Positions 1-12,095 of a DNA stretch of 64,000 nt are shown piece after piece. Location: contig JADANN010000303.1 of the NCBI GenBank assembly GCA_018806985.1, forward strand, positions 1 to 64,000, read 5' to 3'. The position numbers were made by a program, and so were the translations under genes. The number at the start of each line of letters is the position of its first letter. The first letter of the stretch is position 1. Below the pieces are notes generated by a model. The model made no database searches. It was not told the origin of the DNA and saw only the letters and a program-made list of their open reading frames with translations. This DNA comes from Angiostrongylus vasorum. Taxonomy: Eukaryota; Nematoda; Chromadorea; Rhabditida; Metastrongylidae.

Positions 1-2560
1 GCAGTTCTAAGCTTCCACCTTCCTGGCGAAAGAATCTAAGACTTCGACAAGCAAAATCCTTGAAGCATTTTGGATAAGTTTAAGAAATCCAGCAGTGATG
101 GGGAAGAAAAATGCACGTGGCTTCGCATCTTATCTCAGACCAATTCTCTCATCTTATTGTACGGTAAAGAATGCCGTAGGAGAATGGTGACGACTTCCCA
201 ACAGACAAACATTTGATTTTAATTCACTTTTTTTTCCGAAACTGTTGAGTTTTCTCCGATAGTAAATATAATAATATATGGCTATATAATGTCTAACATA
301 TAAAGAAGGTGTCAGATAGAAGAACACGCAAAATTCCTGAAACAATATAAAAGGGTGCATAGAAGTTGGTTACAACCGCGTTTCCCTAGCACTTGCTCAG
401 GGCGAGTAAACTGATTCAGATCCTTGAACGGCGACGTTGATTCATTCTTGATTCCTCGAGCAGCTCCATTACAGCTTTCCTAGGTCTTCAGTATGGAGAC
501 AGTGGCCGACCTTCGTGAATAAGAGAGAGAGCTTTTTCCGCAACAAGCCTGGCATTAGTTTGCTTATGCCGGACGGAAGGAAGGATTGGTAAACCCGGAG
601 CGCTGGATGGAACCAGAGACCTCATGTGTACTACAGGACACCCCTAATAATGAGCTACGTCAACCCTCTAAATAAGTTCTAAGTATATACTGCGTCTAAT
701 GACAAGAAGGCGTTGTAGTCAAAAGACGTTGTGTTTCGTTTTCTAAGCAATGTTCACTGGAATCGAAAGTCGACGTCTTTTTAAGTCGACGTTCGTGGTT
801 TTATTCTCTCAATCTGCCTCCGTGTTCCCTCTCACATCACGACGAAGAGCACCGATTCTCGTGTTTCAGCTATCCATTATCTTCGGGTTCGAAGAAGAAT
901 TCGGGACCCTAATAAGGTCGATACATTGATGTATTTATCAAATGTTAGACCATTTTGACTCAGTCGCAAGATTTTCTGAGGGGAACGTCAATGAGTTGTA
1001 ACTCGCTAAAACCATCCACTCCTCTAGATGAGAATCACTCTCTGACAAAGAGTGTTTTTTTGCACAGATATCAGACTACTACCCGTGCATTAGCACAGGT
1101 TTTGCTTAGAGAACTCGGAAGAGACCTTTAAAGTGGCTTCGAACACAGATGGTGAAATAAACTTCGTTCGTTAAGGGAAACCCGGCTCCCACAAACAGTG
1201 TACTCGCACGAAATTACTCCTTACTTTCGTTAGAACATGTCCCGTCATCAACATTGAGTAAAGTTTGTTGTGTACACCAAAGTGCTTCTTGAACTCAAAT
1301 AAAGAATAAATTTTTATACCTACTTGGCCCAAATGACTATGACAATTGTATGAAGATTAAACAGTACAACGGTTTAGATCAAGGAATTATGCGCTAGCAT
1401 TCTCCGGAACCTTGCAATCCTATCGGCGCCGTTACCAGTGGTTAGCTAGTGGGAATATTACAGTTGACTTAGTAGTCAGCCTCGGTGTAGACTGTCAGTT
1501 TAGGTTTAAATTTTTTAATGACACTCTAATGAACATGAAGGTGGAAATCCACCCATACGAAATGTAAGGTCTATCTCATATAATAGGCAGCACTTTATTC
1601 GTCGAATATCTCATTTTTAACGATTTCTGATGTAAACTGAATTCCAACGACGGCAGAGGCGAACAGTGAACGTCAGCCGCGGAGTGTAGTGAGCTGGGAG
1701 TATGTAATCATTGTGAATAACTTACAGTACACAACGCACATTGTCGAGGTAACATACATCAACATAACCAACGACAGAAAGCCTCACAAAAGATGGCTTT
1801 CCCGATGAAGGACGCACTATGGAATCATACAGCACCAGTATTGCGACTAGGCCTAACATGCTGCGAACAGTGAGTAGCAATAGAGATGGGATACACAGCA
1901 CCAGATCGCATGCAAAGCTTAGTAGAACTAACTATCTAATCTACCAAATAATGGGATACATAAAGAAATTAAGTGGAATCACGAAAAAGCAATGCGAAAG
2001 AGTGAGCAACAGAAATATCAAAGGATCAATGGAAGAACAATGGAGGATGAGACCAGCAGATGAAAACAACGGGCATAGAAACGAGAAAAAGAATGGGAAA
2101 CTAAGATGTAATCAAAGTGGTACGAAATGCAGGTTTGAATGTCAACACAATAAGAATTGGTAGGACACCTTATAGCACTCAGGAGACGACCAATTGCGTA
2201 ACGGTGGAAGAACGCGTAATCCAAAACAAAACATTGGGATTAATATGTACCTACATTCCTATCTGTAGTGAAACAATGGTAGATTCCCGTCAAAAAGGCT
2301 AAGAAATGGTTACGTTTCACAACGATACGAATTCATTCCTTCAGAACGAGAAGCGCGTTAGTGAATAAAACTAGTCACTGTAACTAGAACACAAAGCTTA
2401 ACCTCAACGCTGCGAACAACGAAAATCGCAGGGACAGATTTTACAAAACGAATCTCTGGACCACGGTGGACTTGCCGTTCGAAGAAATTCTCTAACTATA
2501 TTGCGAATTGTGTCACGAAGTGTTAAACAACATACTATATTTAAAACTACAAAGAGTAAC
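1..2560. other. No gene recognised
   Basis: The first 120 bases have a weak Penelope-end likeness (CTTGAAGCATTTTGGATAA against CCTGAAGCGTTTTGGATTA at 8584). The open frame at 1819-2163 is basic and low in complexity and is not accepted. A hairpin CACTCTCTGACAAAGAGTG followed by seven T lies at 1036-1061 and has no gene beside it. Confidence 0.4.
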
Positions 2561-2562
2561 GA

Positions 2563-2695
2563 CTAAGGAGAACTAATCTTCTCGTCAAATTCAGGCATGG
2601 AGGCCCCATTAATCTGTGTCCCGTCACGATCATTCACATCGTAAGCAGCGACCAGGTTATCCAAGTTCTCCTCCCGCGTTAGAAGTAATATCCAC
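2563..2695 (-). CDS. Candidate terminal coding exon
   Basis: A TTTATTTGCAG acceptor precedes 44 codons including the stop. The peptide starts WILLLTREENLDNL, passes through AAYDVNDRDG and ends FDEKISSP at TAG. It needs a phase-2 upstream exon. It has the composition of a real C-terminal exon with an acidic end and lies on the same strand as the 4.9-5.7 kb exons, so it may be the end of that gene. The link is inference, since no clean exons were found between them. Confidence 0.45.
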
Positions 2696-3871
2696 CTGCA
2701 AATAAATTGGATATCAGAAGTTCAACAGATCAAACACGTTGCAATTGCTGCCTAATAGATAAAAAGTCGTGAAAAAGCATTCAGGGATTGTCCTCAACCT
2801 CTACTTACGATCAAATTACTCAAAACATCGAATACTTGCTAGTAAACGCTACTTCAAATAGTACAGTGGACAATGAAAAGTATAGAAATCAGACTCAGCC
2901 ATTAAATGAATGCATTTTGCGAGACCGAGTGTAGAAATGAACATGGATCCGGAACAATTCTTCTCTTATGAAAATTCCACGGAATGGTTTGAGAAATTAT
3001 GACTAAGAAAGCATCAAATGAATTTTGGAAGCTATTTTACACAAATAAGTGGATGGCAGACATGGCGCACATGCTTTCTTCACCAAAGATTGACTTAACC
3101 ACAAACATTACTTAAGTACAAACAATAGTAGATACCTTAACGATTCCACTATACACTAATAAGAGCCCTGCATTATAACGTAGATCTTCTCAGCGAAACG
3201 AACGTTTTCAAGGCAAGAATGGGATTTTTCCTAATGTTTTCGATGCTCTTTGCACTCACACTGGACACTTCCAGGGTAATAGGAGTTAAATCAGCGCTTA
3301 TGGCATCTTGATTCCGAACCATTCGAGGGCAGTCCCAGATAAAATTGAACGACTGCTTCACCATCCGAGCACTTCATGGGCTCAGTTTGACTGCGCACAA
3401 TTGTAATGTACAAGTGTGGGGTCGAATTATTTTCTTGAATTAAAAAAAGCATATAAAGTGTAGCCTGTGTTATTTTCCTCGGATTAGGCTTTCAAAAGTA
3501 TTCTTTGACTACTAATAAACTGCAAACGCACACACCCAAGTGATAGTGCAAAGGAAAGGAGTATGTGGGAGAGCAGACGAAAAGCTGACGTCTGATGTGT
3601 TAGCAAACCACGCCTTTCCGGAAATTAGTAGTACTTTCGATTTTATCTGTTATCAACATAAGCATACTACGCTGCATTTAACTTATTTTGTGCTATTTGA
3701 CAGAAAAAAAAGGCGAAATATGGAGTACAACGAGTTGTAAACATCGTGAAGAAATAAAGATCAGCTTAACTCGGTCCAACTCCAATTCGTGCTTCCCAGA
3801 TCATTCCCGCTCACGAGATTGTTGAGAGTACCGTTAGCGTAAGAAACTGAGAGATACGCAAAGCAAGGCCC

Positions 3872-4000
3872 TTGATGGTGCTGTCGCGGGTTCAACACTC
3901 ACATGAGGTTCCCAGTTTTACAAATATCGCAGCATCATTATGGTTGTATCCCACAAAGTACCTTACTGTTAAAATGCGCAGAAAATGGAAGTTAAACAAT
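3872..4000 (+). mobile_element. SINE D copy
   Basis: GTCGCGGGTTCAACACTC (B-box position) is followed by CAGTTTTACAAATATCGCA and ATGGTTGTATCCCACAAAG, which match the 63.4 kb copy. Confidence 0.5.
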
Positions 4001-4514
4001 ATTGTTGGAATAGTATAAATGTTAGGAATCACACAAAGGCGTGGAGTAAAAGATGCAAAGCGAGAAAGAACGCCATAAAAGAGAAATCTCTCACATATAA
4101 GAAACGTGTTATTGATCATCTCTACATAACATGTCGTAAAATTCAGTAGTTACTCACATAAGACTTTAGATGCACGACATCATGAATGCTGTGAGAAACG
4201 ACAACATGTCTAGCAGAAGTCAGCGGTAAAATTTCTTAAATAAGGAAAAAAAGAAGTAACCAATAGACGCCTACCCCATCACCTCAATTGGTCGATCTCC
4301 TGAACATGTAGGGATTCATCGGGAAAGAATCCGTAGACTGCCGCTGTCGAAGCGCCTCTTCATGAGCTAGTATATCAAATTCGAGCATTATTTTGTCCAC
4401 CCAAACAAGGCTTGCATAGTGGATTGCACTCCAGTCACAAGAAAATGGCCAGCAACTAACATGACATGTGTAATGCGATAAAGTAAGCAATTCAGCTAAT
4501 AGAGTTTCATAATG

Positions 4515-4561
4515 ACCATGGCCGTAAAAATTTGCTTGCAAATGAATGCCCGAATGCACAC
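4515..4561 (-). CDS. Possible next exon of the helical-repeat gene
   Basis: After a CTTTAG acceptor the phase-0 frame reads VCIRAFICKQIFTAM, which would extend the 4936-5690 exons into the next helix. The frame stops at TAG after another six residues, and no consensus donor is visible before it. A second frame stays open for 91 codons over 4284-4559 and contains DWSAIHYASLVWVDKIM. The true structure here is unresolved. Confidence 0.3.
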
Positions 4562-4935
4562 CTAAAGCTCTTAACCCGGAAAAAAATCACGGTCTTGGCA
4601 AGTAGAAAAACAACAACTTCGCTATTTCTGCAAACCTTAAAATATAACTGCGAGTTCAAAAGCACTTGGTAACAGTTTCAACTGAACGTCCAAAATTCAA
4701 GAAATACGACGGAATCAGAACTAAATTCTTGATTGCTGAGATGAACTACCAAGCATTCTTTTCTTAAAATAGTGTTGCATCGGAGAGAGTGAAGTTTTAG
4801 AAAAGAAACGAAGAAAGTACACAACTCGATTGACCCACTTCAGAGTAAGCCATGGTGAGAGCCAGACAATACATAGTACCAAATAAAAAACTGACCCTTA
4901 ACGATGAAAAAATACAGGAATTTAGATCGCCTTAC

Positions 4936-5690
4936 CACAACCAAATGCCTAGGCGTTTTTTCCTCATCACGACCACTAGTTAGGAACGCCTTTACTGAGT
5001 AATAACTGCTCTTTTCTAGCTGTAGAGCTTCGCATAGCACTTCGAACTTGCAGTTACGTCTGTTCCTTTCTTAAAACAATGTTACGACTCAAAAAATCAT
5101 TTAATAGAAGAACGAGAGTGCTTACAACAACCACAGACTTTCAATAATACCACAAAGTATGGTAAGAACCAATTGTTTCTCAGTCACATTAAATTCGCTC
5201 CCAAAGTTAACATTTCCTCCTTCCTCGAACAGGTCAGCGACGTCTTTCATTACATGATGATCAAAACATCGTATAGTTTGGACCTAGAAAAACAATTTTA
5301 GAAGAATAGAAGCCTATGTTTTCTGCTCTTTTAGCCCAATGATTCTCACGTTTTGTAGATAATCCTTATCAATAACCATGTCCAAATTAGTCAGGTTTTT
5401 TGCGTCCACGAAGGTAAACCAACTGAAACAAGCACTTTCGACCACAAAAAGTTCTTTGCTGTGACTGTGAAGTGAAATCGGAGTTAGTAAACACCTTAGA
5501 ACTATCACTAGGAAAATGATGTTGCTATAAGAATAGCTCACTTTATCAACTCTTCACATCTTCGTGCAATCATAGACACGTCATCTTCCGCTAGGACGTC
5601 CCATTCCGTACAAGGATCGTTTAGGGCGGAAATCGCCGCTTCAGCAGCCATCTGGCCAAGCTCAGCCTTAAGACAGACGAGATCGTGAAA
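4936..5690 (-). CDS. Partial helical-repeat protein, possibly stromalin/SCC3-like
   Basis: Four exons join with perfect phase and GT-AG introns of 66-77 bases: 5690-5542, 5464-5350, 5283-5126 and 5059-4936. The peptide begins [12 protein letters not shown] and contains [42 protein letters not shown] and TPRHLVV. The spacing resembles the stromalin/STAG segment with an H....V.EAC helix, an acidic loop, a leucine-rich helix and a P..IVI helix. That likeness comes from memory and is weak. Stromalins are HEAT-repeat cohesin subunits in the nucleus. The N-terminal part is not resolved. That these are real exons is much surer than the family name. Confidence 0.55.
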
Positions 5691-6385
5691 CTGAGTTATA
5701 ATTCTCTGGGTCTGTTATCTTAAACTACGATAGGTTGTTCTAGAACAAATATATGACTTTTTCCAGTTCAAACTATACGTGGCAACTTACAGCTAAGAAG
5801 GCGCAACACCAAAATTTTTTGCTTATTTTTTTGTGCAAAATCCTACTGAACTTCCATTACCATAACAAAAAACCGGGCAAAACAAATTAGCGTAATTTTA
5901 CGCAAGAAATGAAATGTGGATAGAAGCCGTAGGAATGGCTATCAATATTAACATTGCATGTGAGTAGATAACCGCTGACAATTGCACAGCATACTTTTCA
6001 TCAAGAATTCTGACAGACATTTGAGTTTCGAAGCTTAAGATGACCAAAGACGACCCGCTATCATCAATAATGGTAATTCTAAAAACCAATTTTGAAGTAA
6101 ATTTATGGGGCAAAAGCAAATTTGTTTTGTTTTTTTCGAATCATAGCACCTAAACCGAACTCAAAAATGAAAAACGTCTTTCTTAGGAAACCTTTTGTAC
6201 ACTTCAGCCAAGCAGCAAAAGCTTTCCCTTTCTTGGTCGCTACAAGAAATGGGCTAAAACTGCGTTGTGCACGATAACCGACGAGACTCTAAGCCAGATG
6301 AGGCACTGAAACAACTCCGGAAGCAGCTGTAGTGGCAGACTGGAGATCATGCGCAATTCTTGTGCTCGTAATATAGTAAGAAACT

Positions 6386-6515
6386 TTACTTTTGTTTTGT
6401 GAAGTGAAAAAACTCCACTTCAACTTTGTGAACTGCGGGTAAAATAACTTCCCTTTTACTTTGTGAAACCTGGGTAAAAAAACTGTACTTCGACTTTGTT
6501 AACCCTGGCCAAATA
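6386..6515. repeat. Degenerate tandem repeat
   Basis: Three to four imperfect units of about 45 bases contain ACTTTGTGAA or ACTTTGTTAA, each followed by a CTGGGTAAAA or GCGGGTAAAA block. They lie upstream of the helical-repeat gene. Confidence 0.6.
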
Positions 6516-7166
6516 ACTACAGCAAGGAAATCGAAAAACGCGCCAACAACTGAAAATTGAGGTCCTAAATTAAGCCTTCGAAAAAGACAAACGCTGTTAA
6601 ATAACAAGACCGGTGACACATTGCACTGGAAGCATTGCAAAAGTTGAAAACAGTGTGCGAAACATCTTCACCATAGACACTAGCTCTCTCATCAACTGAC
6701 ATTTTTTTAAGCACCTCCATGACTACTTGCTGAGAAAACTTTCATCTAGATTTAATGTTTTACTTGTTCTTACATCTAGTCATAATGATACCACGCAATT
6801 TATAAAAAAGAAAAAAACTTTGAACGTGTAAAATGACGCCGATTAAAGCTTGAGAAATGTAACAAAACGTACATATGTTTTAGTTCTCATTCCACTACTT
6901 GACTGCAAGTTGGCCATTGTTACTGTCCAAATGATCAACTAATCGCTGTCACTACGAAGTAGTATCGAAGATCCTTAAAAATAAACCTCCATTCCAAGGA
7001 ATGCAGTGAAATATCAAAGGCGTACGAACGTTTTTTTTTACCATAGAAGGAAAGCATGTCATAATTCTCAAGATCGTCTTTCTCCTAACATCGACGTTGA
7101 TTGACAATTCACTAATTTTCTTCGATAAGCAAACACGAGGTTGATATGGTACAATTAATTAGGATA

Positions 7167-7212
7167 CAATAGCTGAAGTTTCGTCGGTTTCGCCTTCTTC
7201 AGAGCCTCGAAC
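7167..7212 (-). ncRNA. Hammerhead-like motif, copy 1
   Basis: On the minus strand: stem I side GAGGCT, core CTGAAGA, hairpin starting GGCG, then GAAAC, TTC and AGCTAT. Only four base pairs of stem I survive and the cleavage triplet is TTC, so this copy is partly decayed. Confidence 0.4.
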
Positions 7213-8084
7213 GGTCAAATTGACATGCGATCGAATCAGCCAAACTTTCATAACCTTAGCAGATAAGACAACATATAAATTTGCATTTGCATAATAAACT
7301 GCTTCTTTTAAACACCCACCGTTATTAACTGGTGGAAAGCGGCCGCAGAGACTAATACATGGGCGTGGAGTGTGCCTGAGTCAGGCCACTGAATCAGCCT
7401 GAGGTATGGCACGAGGTCACGGGTGATAACAAGACACTCCTCTTAGCGTTCCATTTTTCGAATTTTGGATCTCATCCAAAGCGCTTCAAGAACTCATGCA
7501 ATTGTCGTCTCTACCGTTTGGGCAAATTATGCAGTCTTTTCGTTGAAAAACAGACCGTCATATGAGCGGTTACGAATTAGCTGGCTGGTTAGAGTGTCCG
7601 GTGATATTTTTTAACTATTACTGAATTCTCTAGACCGGCCTTTCTTAAGCAACGTTTTTAGCCGCATTTCTTTCTTTCGAAATAAGTGCAAAATGAACAC
7701 AGCCTTGTATCCGCTAGAATTATTGCTTCACAGCCTCCTTTTTCCACTATGCCTATGCCGAAAAAGCTAGACTTTCGGTGCCATTTGGAATGGCTATTTG
7801 GCGCGTCAGTTTCAAGAAATCTTCGTTCTGCTCTCTACACGGTTCGAAACATATTTTTTGTAACTCACCTTACACCCCTCACACACCAAAAGGGCACTTG
7901 TAAGGAATATGTTTCGAACCGCCACCAGCGTGTGCACAGGTAGAGAGCAGAAGCAAGAATCCTTCAAAGTGGAGCGTCAAATAGCCATTCCGAATGGCTA
8001 CGAAACTGTAGCTTCTCGGGATAGGCATAGAGGAGAAACCACACCCCCTAACCGGTAATTCTAGCGAGAATAAGGCCCCGTTCA

Positions 8085-8185
8085 TTAAGCCCTATATTTA
8101 TATATATATAACTAAATAGGCCCCCTATTAGGGCCTTTTTTAAATTTAAATTAAATAGGCTAATTATGCCCTATATAACTAAATA
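8085..8185. repeat. AT-rich repeat with short inverted blocks
   Basis: Two copies of a TATAACTAAATA unit flank CCCCCTATTAGGGCC and TTTAAATTTAAATTAAA stretches. The block lies between the arms of the Penelope-like palindrome, has no match in the left arm and could be a later insertion or replication slippage. Confidence 0.5.
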
Positions 8186-8199
8186 AGTGCAACTATAAA

Positions 8200-8518
8200 G
8201 TGTTGCTTAAGAAGGACCAGTCTAGACAAATCGGTAAAAGTGACAGAAATACCACGGCACAGTCTAAACCGCCAGCTAGTTCGTAACCGCCCATATGAAC
8301 GTCTGTGTACAAGGAAAAATTGCACACATTGCCCAAATGACAGAGATCGCGATTGCATAAGTTCGGGTACGGTGTACTTAATCGATTGTAAAGTGTGTAG
8401 GGGCGAATACGTTGGTGAAAGGGGTGGACCACTCTGCGTCCAATTAAGAGGACACCTACTCGGTAAGTCTAAATTAAAACCAAACACTCCACTAGGCGCA
8501 CATAAGACAGAGACATAA
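8200..8518 (+). pseudogene. GIY-YIG endonuclease domain of a Penelope-like element
   Basis: The frame reads CTRKNCTHCP, then SGTVYLIDCKVC, GEYVGE, LCVQLRGH and NTPLGAH. This is the zinc-finger-like Cys cluster plus GTVY...YVG core and the conserved Arg and His of the C-terminal nuclease carried by Penelope-like retroelements, which nicks target DNA for reverse transcription. The GET-type Glu is present (GEYVGE). The reverse transcriptase is not readable upstream, so this is a truncated, presumably dead copy inside the palindrome. Confidence 0.8.
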
Positions 8519-8888
8519 CTGAGATCATGAAGTGGTAGTCACTGTCCTAGCACGGGAATCCAAAAACATAAGCGCGTAAAACTCCTGAAGCGTTTTGGAT
8601 TAATTCCAAAAATCCAAAAATGAACCTTAAGGAGGACTGTCTTGTTATCACGCGTGACTTCGTGCCATACCTCAGGCCGATCCAATGACCTAACCTAGGC
8701 ACAGTCCTCATCCTTGTATTACTCTTTGCGGCTGCTTTCCACTACTAAACAAGTATACATGTCAGGAATAAAAGGGTGGCTTTTTAAAAGAAACTGTTTG
8801 TTATGTGAATGAAAATTTATACGCTAAGTCCTACCTGCTAAGGTTATGAAAATGTTTGGCTGAGCAGATCGCATGTCAATTTGACCTT

Positions 8889-8932
8889 TCCTGGCTCTAA
8901 AGAAGGCGAAACCGCTGAAACGTCGGCTATTG
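8889..8932 (+). ncRNA. Hammerhead-like motif, copy 2
   Basis: Reads TGGCT, CTAAAGA (core has A for the conserved G), GGCG-AAAC-CGCT, GAAAC, GTC, GGCTA. Stem I pairs over five positions including wobbles. The changed core base argues that this copy is inactive. Confidence 0.4.
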
Positions 8933-9570
8933 CGTGCTAATAAGTTCTACAATACTAACATCGTGTTTGCTTAACGAAGAAAAAACAGTAAGTGTGTGTA
9001 ATAATTGGCACACAATTACAATAAAACACGTCAGATGATGGCAAATGAAATCACTGAAACGAATTGAAACAATTGAAATCAACTGAGACTGAAAAAAAAC
9101 GAAAAAAAAGGAAATAATGAAAAAAAATTTAACTGAAATTCAAAAACAGAAAGTTAACCGCCTTTTACCGTGCACAGTCCGCAACTCATTTAATTGACGT
9201 CTCTTTGTTGAGAGTTCTTAAAGCGCTCAGGATTCGAATGGATGTGGACTTCTAAAGTAGGTAGATTTCACCTAGGAAAAACGAAAACTTTAAGAGGAGC
9301 TTCAATTTAGTTCAAATAAAGATATCCCTAGGAGTTTGCTTTTGCTAAGTTCACCGACCAGGCTGCCTGATTATGCTGGAACCTACGAATTAACATATGC
9401 ATACGATTTCAGAACAGTTTTTTAAACATATCCGGTCCTTTTAACTGGAAAATCACCTTGCTGGTACTGCAGGCTGAAGCCATAGGTTTACTCTGATCAT
9501 AATTTCTTTGCTGAATGTCATTCATGGAGCCAAAGGGAACTTTTTAATGCTTTCTGGCAGCGTTTCATAA

Positions 9571-9962
9571 TTGGATACTTGAGTACTTGGATGGCCCGTT
9601 TTCACTGGTTGTGGGGATCCAAGCACATTCTCCATTCTCTAGAGATTTGCTGGTTTAGCCATTGTGGTTATCTGGAGTCCCGAGGACAGCTTGCCCAAAA
9701 ATCTGCCCAGGTCGTCACCACCACAGGGAGTCTCCGCCCTTGTGGATCAGAGGGAAACTTGCCACCATGCGACTAGTTTAATAGCAAGACGGTGGTAGCT
9801 TCTGGTATTGGTTTACTTTTAGCTGGGCTTCCTGATAGAAACGCCGGACTCAGCTTGGATGACCCTGCTCGAGGGATGAATCTCCCCGTTGTACAACGCT
9901 GCCCGACACCCAGGAATACCTCCCAGCCACGATGAGGCGGTAAACCGTTGGAAGTGGAGGCG
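9571..9962 (-). mobile_element. SINE A copy (minus)
   Basis: Nearly full length. On the minus strand it starts AACGGTTTACCGCC and runs to CGGGCCATCCAAGTACTCAAG. The central CACCACAGGGAG and GATCAGAGGGAAA blocks match the other copies. Confidence 0.8.
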
Positions 9963-11295
9963 TTTCTAGGTAAACCATACAGTCACCTACTCTTGCTTAT
10001 TAGTTCTGAATTCTACAGTCTCCAGATGTTTTCAATGACTTCAGCAAAGAAGTAAACGATGACCATAAGTTATCAGCTCACTTCAAATTAGCTAAGAACA
10101 AAGCATTTTTTCCATCAAGGCCTTCGTCAAGAGATCTTCTTGCCAGGTCCGTTGTTTTCCTTCTGTGCCGTTGTCACCCTACTGCGTCCACTCGCTTTAA
10201 TGGCTCTTATCTCAGGCTTAGAAGGCATGGCACCTCTGGCCTAGCGGATTTTTGCCAAGCATATATGTCTCAGACCTTGGAATGATGATGTAGGGTGTGG
10301 TTCCGGATTTCCCAGGTAGAGTTCACTGGACTGTCACATAGGGACTTGGATTACTAACCTTCTTGATCCTTTTGTAGTATAGATAAAGCTTTTTTTGCTG
10401 GATTCGACTACGAATCGCGCTATCCACATACATCACACTAATCACTGGAGCTTTTTGGGAGTTGGGTTGACTTGTAAAATATATTCCATTTACCAGTAAC
10501 TACACATGTGCATACATGAACACGACGATATTTATACGGAGGATATTAGATTTTCGGCGCAGCAAAAACAGTCAATCAACTTTCGAACTCCCCTTTCTCT
10601 GATGTCTCAGAAGAAGAACATAACCACTTCTTTGCCCGTTATCGGATACATGGTACCCAATATGGCCTTCTGACTAAGTCGTAAAACATTCACCGAATTC
10701 ATGGGATACTAAGTAGGGTAGTTAATATTCAAGTATTATCAGCTAGATTGGAAGTAGCACTTCGTAAAAAAATCCTATGAGCGATGAACAATGTGACATG
10801 AGTGTCCAAGGAATTCTTGCGTAGTCATAGGGTATCTCACTTTAGTAGGAAAAGAAGATTTTACATGGAGCATGGTTAAAGTTTGAAAGCTTTGGACGTA
10901 CTAGATGGTCCCACTGATGTTGGTTGTCACAGTATTCTTGAAACTAGCCTATCCTTTAAACGTTTCGTCCGTCATGGTTTTCTTCCGATGTATTTCCGTA
11001 CATAATTCGTGTTCTCATTATGCTTCTTTTACAGCAATCCCATTTTGTAGAACATTCAAAGGTACTACGTTGAAATTCTGACGTTCTGAGAGGCGGTACA
11101 TTTGATCAGCAGTGGTACTGATGTTAGCCGAAAAGGTTACCCTCTTCTGATGTCTGGTGCTATTGCTTCAGGCAAGAATTCAGTTATTTTCTTAGTAAAG
11201 TATGTTACCGTCACTATTCAGTACTTTATTGGTCTTTATCTCATGAGTTTTTGGACGTTCTGATCAATGATCAACTGTTGTTGTTGTCACAATTT
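9963..11295. other. No gene recognised; one coding-like stretch
   Basis: Around 10030-10290 the plus strand has a frame with little interruption (AHFKLAKNKAFFPSRPSSRD and LRRHGTSGLADFCQAYM) that could be an old mobile-element protein. I cannot place it in a family. Confidence 0.3.
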
Positions 11296-11299
11296 CAAA

Positions 11300-11580
11300 A
11301 AGAGCACGTGTGGCGCAGTGGTCGGAGATGTCCTGCAATACACATTGCATCGATCCCGGCGCCTCAAGCTCACCAAGTCTTCCATCCGGCCGGGATCGGC
11401 TAATTGGTACCAGCCCGTTTGGGAGGATAGCAGCAATGGCCCAACATATCGATAGCCCACTGCGGGTCAATGTAAAAGCCAGATATGCATTCACACTCCT
11501 CCAATGATGACAAATGAAATCGAATGCATTTCGCATCCCTCAGGGATTAATCAACGCTAAGAGCTTTATAGCTTTATCCT
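11300..11580 (+). mobile_element. SINE B copy (tRNA-headed)
   Basis: The head GTGTGGCGCAGTGGTCGGAG resembles a tRNA A box, and GCATCGATCCCGGC a B box, the internal RNA polymerase III promoter. The body has CCAGATATGCATTCA and the end AGGGATTAATCAACGC. Confidence 0.75.
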
Positions 11581-11726
11581 GTTTGTCACAATTTTTCCAC
11601 AACCCATAGACATTTCTTTAATATTTTATACCTAGAGAGAAACCTAAATGACGTGTCTCACCGCGGTTCTCCTCCCCAACTTTCTTCCGTTAATTTCATT
11701 GTCTTACAACCGTTATCCATGTGGCG

Positions 11727-12095
11727 GATAACACAGTGGTAGCGATGCTCGTCATTATGAGCATGGTGCTAGTTCGATTCCGTTACGGGCCAAGCCTCTC
11801 ATCCCTCTGGGGTCGGGAAATTGGTACTGGACTTGTCTAGGGAAAAAAATCACTCTCTGAAATCCAGCTGGGAACGCTCCAGCCTGGCTTTCTCATGACT
11901 CCAGGGAGAATTGTTCGGCCAGCATTCTATGACATTCAAGATGAAATGAAAACCCTTAAGGCGCAAACGAAGCCACATGTAAAAAACTCGGAAGGCCTTT
12001 GTGGACGATGGATGCGTCGAAACGAATCGAATGTGAGAAGTGCTGGGATCCGCAGTGTAGACGTGAAGACGGATCAAATAAAATAGAAAAATTAG
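11727..12095 (+). mobile_element. SINE C copy (tRNA-headed)
   Basis: The head GCGGATAACACAGTGGTAGC and GTGCTAGTTCGATTCCG fit the A and B boxes of a tRNA. The body has GGGTCGGGAAATTGGTACTG and ends near TGGGATCCGCAGTGTAGACG. Parts of the body resemble SINE B, so the two may share a core domain. Confidence 0.7.

Larger units (their letters stand above)
7115..8990. mobile_element. Penelope-like element remnant forming a 1.9 kb imperfect palindrome
   Basis: The left arm (about 7115-7880) is the reverse complement of the right arm (about 7890-8990), with gaps. Matched landmarks include the ends near AGCAAACACGA, the GTCAAATTGACATGCGATC block at 7215 and 8875, GGCACGAGGTCACG-like sequence at 7408 against 8665, GGTTACGAA blocks at 7568 against 8278, and GAATGGCTATTTG at 7790 against 7985. 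The right arm keeps the GIY-YIG region that the left arm has lost. The orientation fits two copies joined head to head, with 3' ends outward. Confidence 0.75.

Noticed and set aside
1036..1061. Hairpin followed by T7, like an intrinsic terminator
   Set aside because: The DNA is eukaryotic and no transcription unit precedes it; probably chance.
11264..11536. Overlapping frames on both strands
   Set aside because: They are translations of SINE B; the same holds at 27365, 33126, 42083 and 58169.
11727..11800. tRNA gene
   Set aside because: A and B boxes are present but no acceptor stem or anticodon arm can be formed. It is the head of SINE C. The same applies at 18.9, 28.4 and 63.4 kb.
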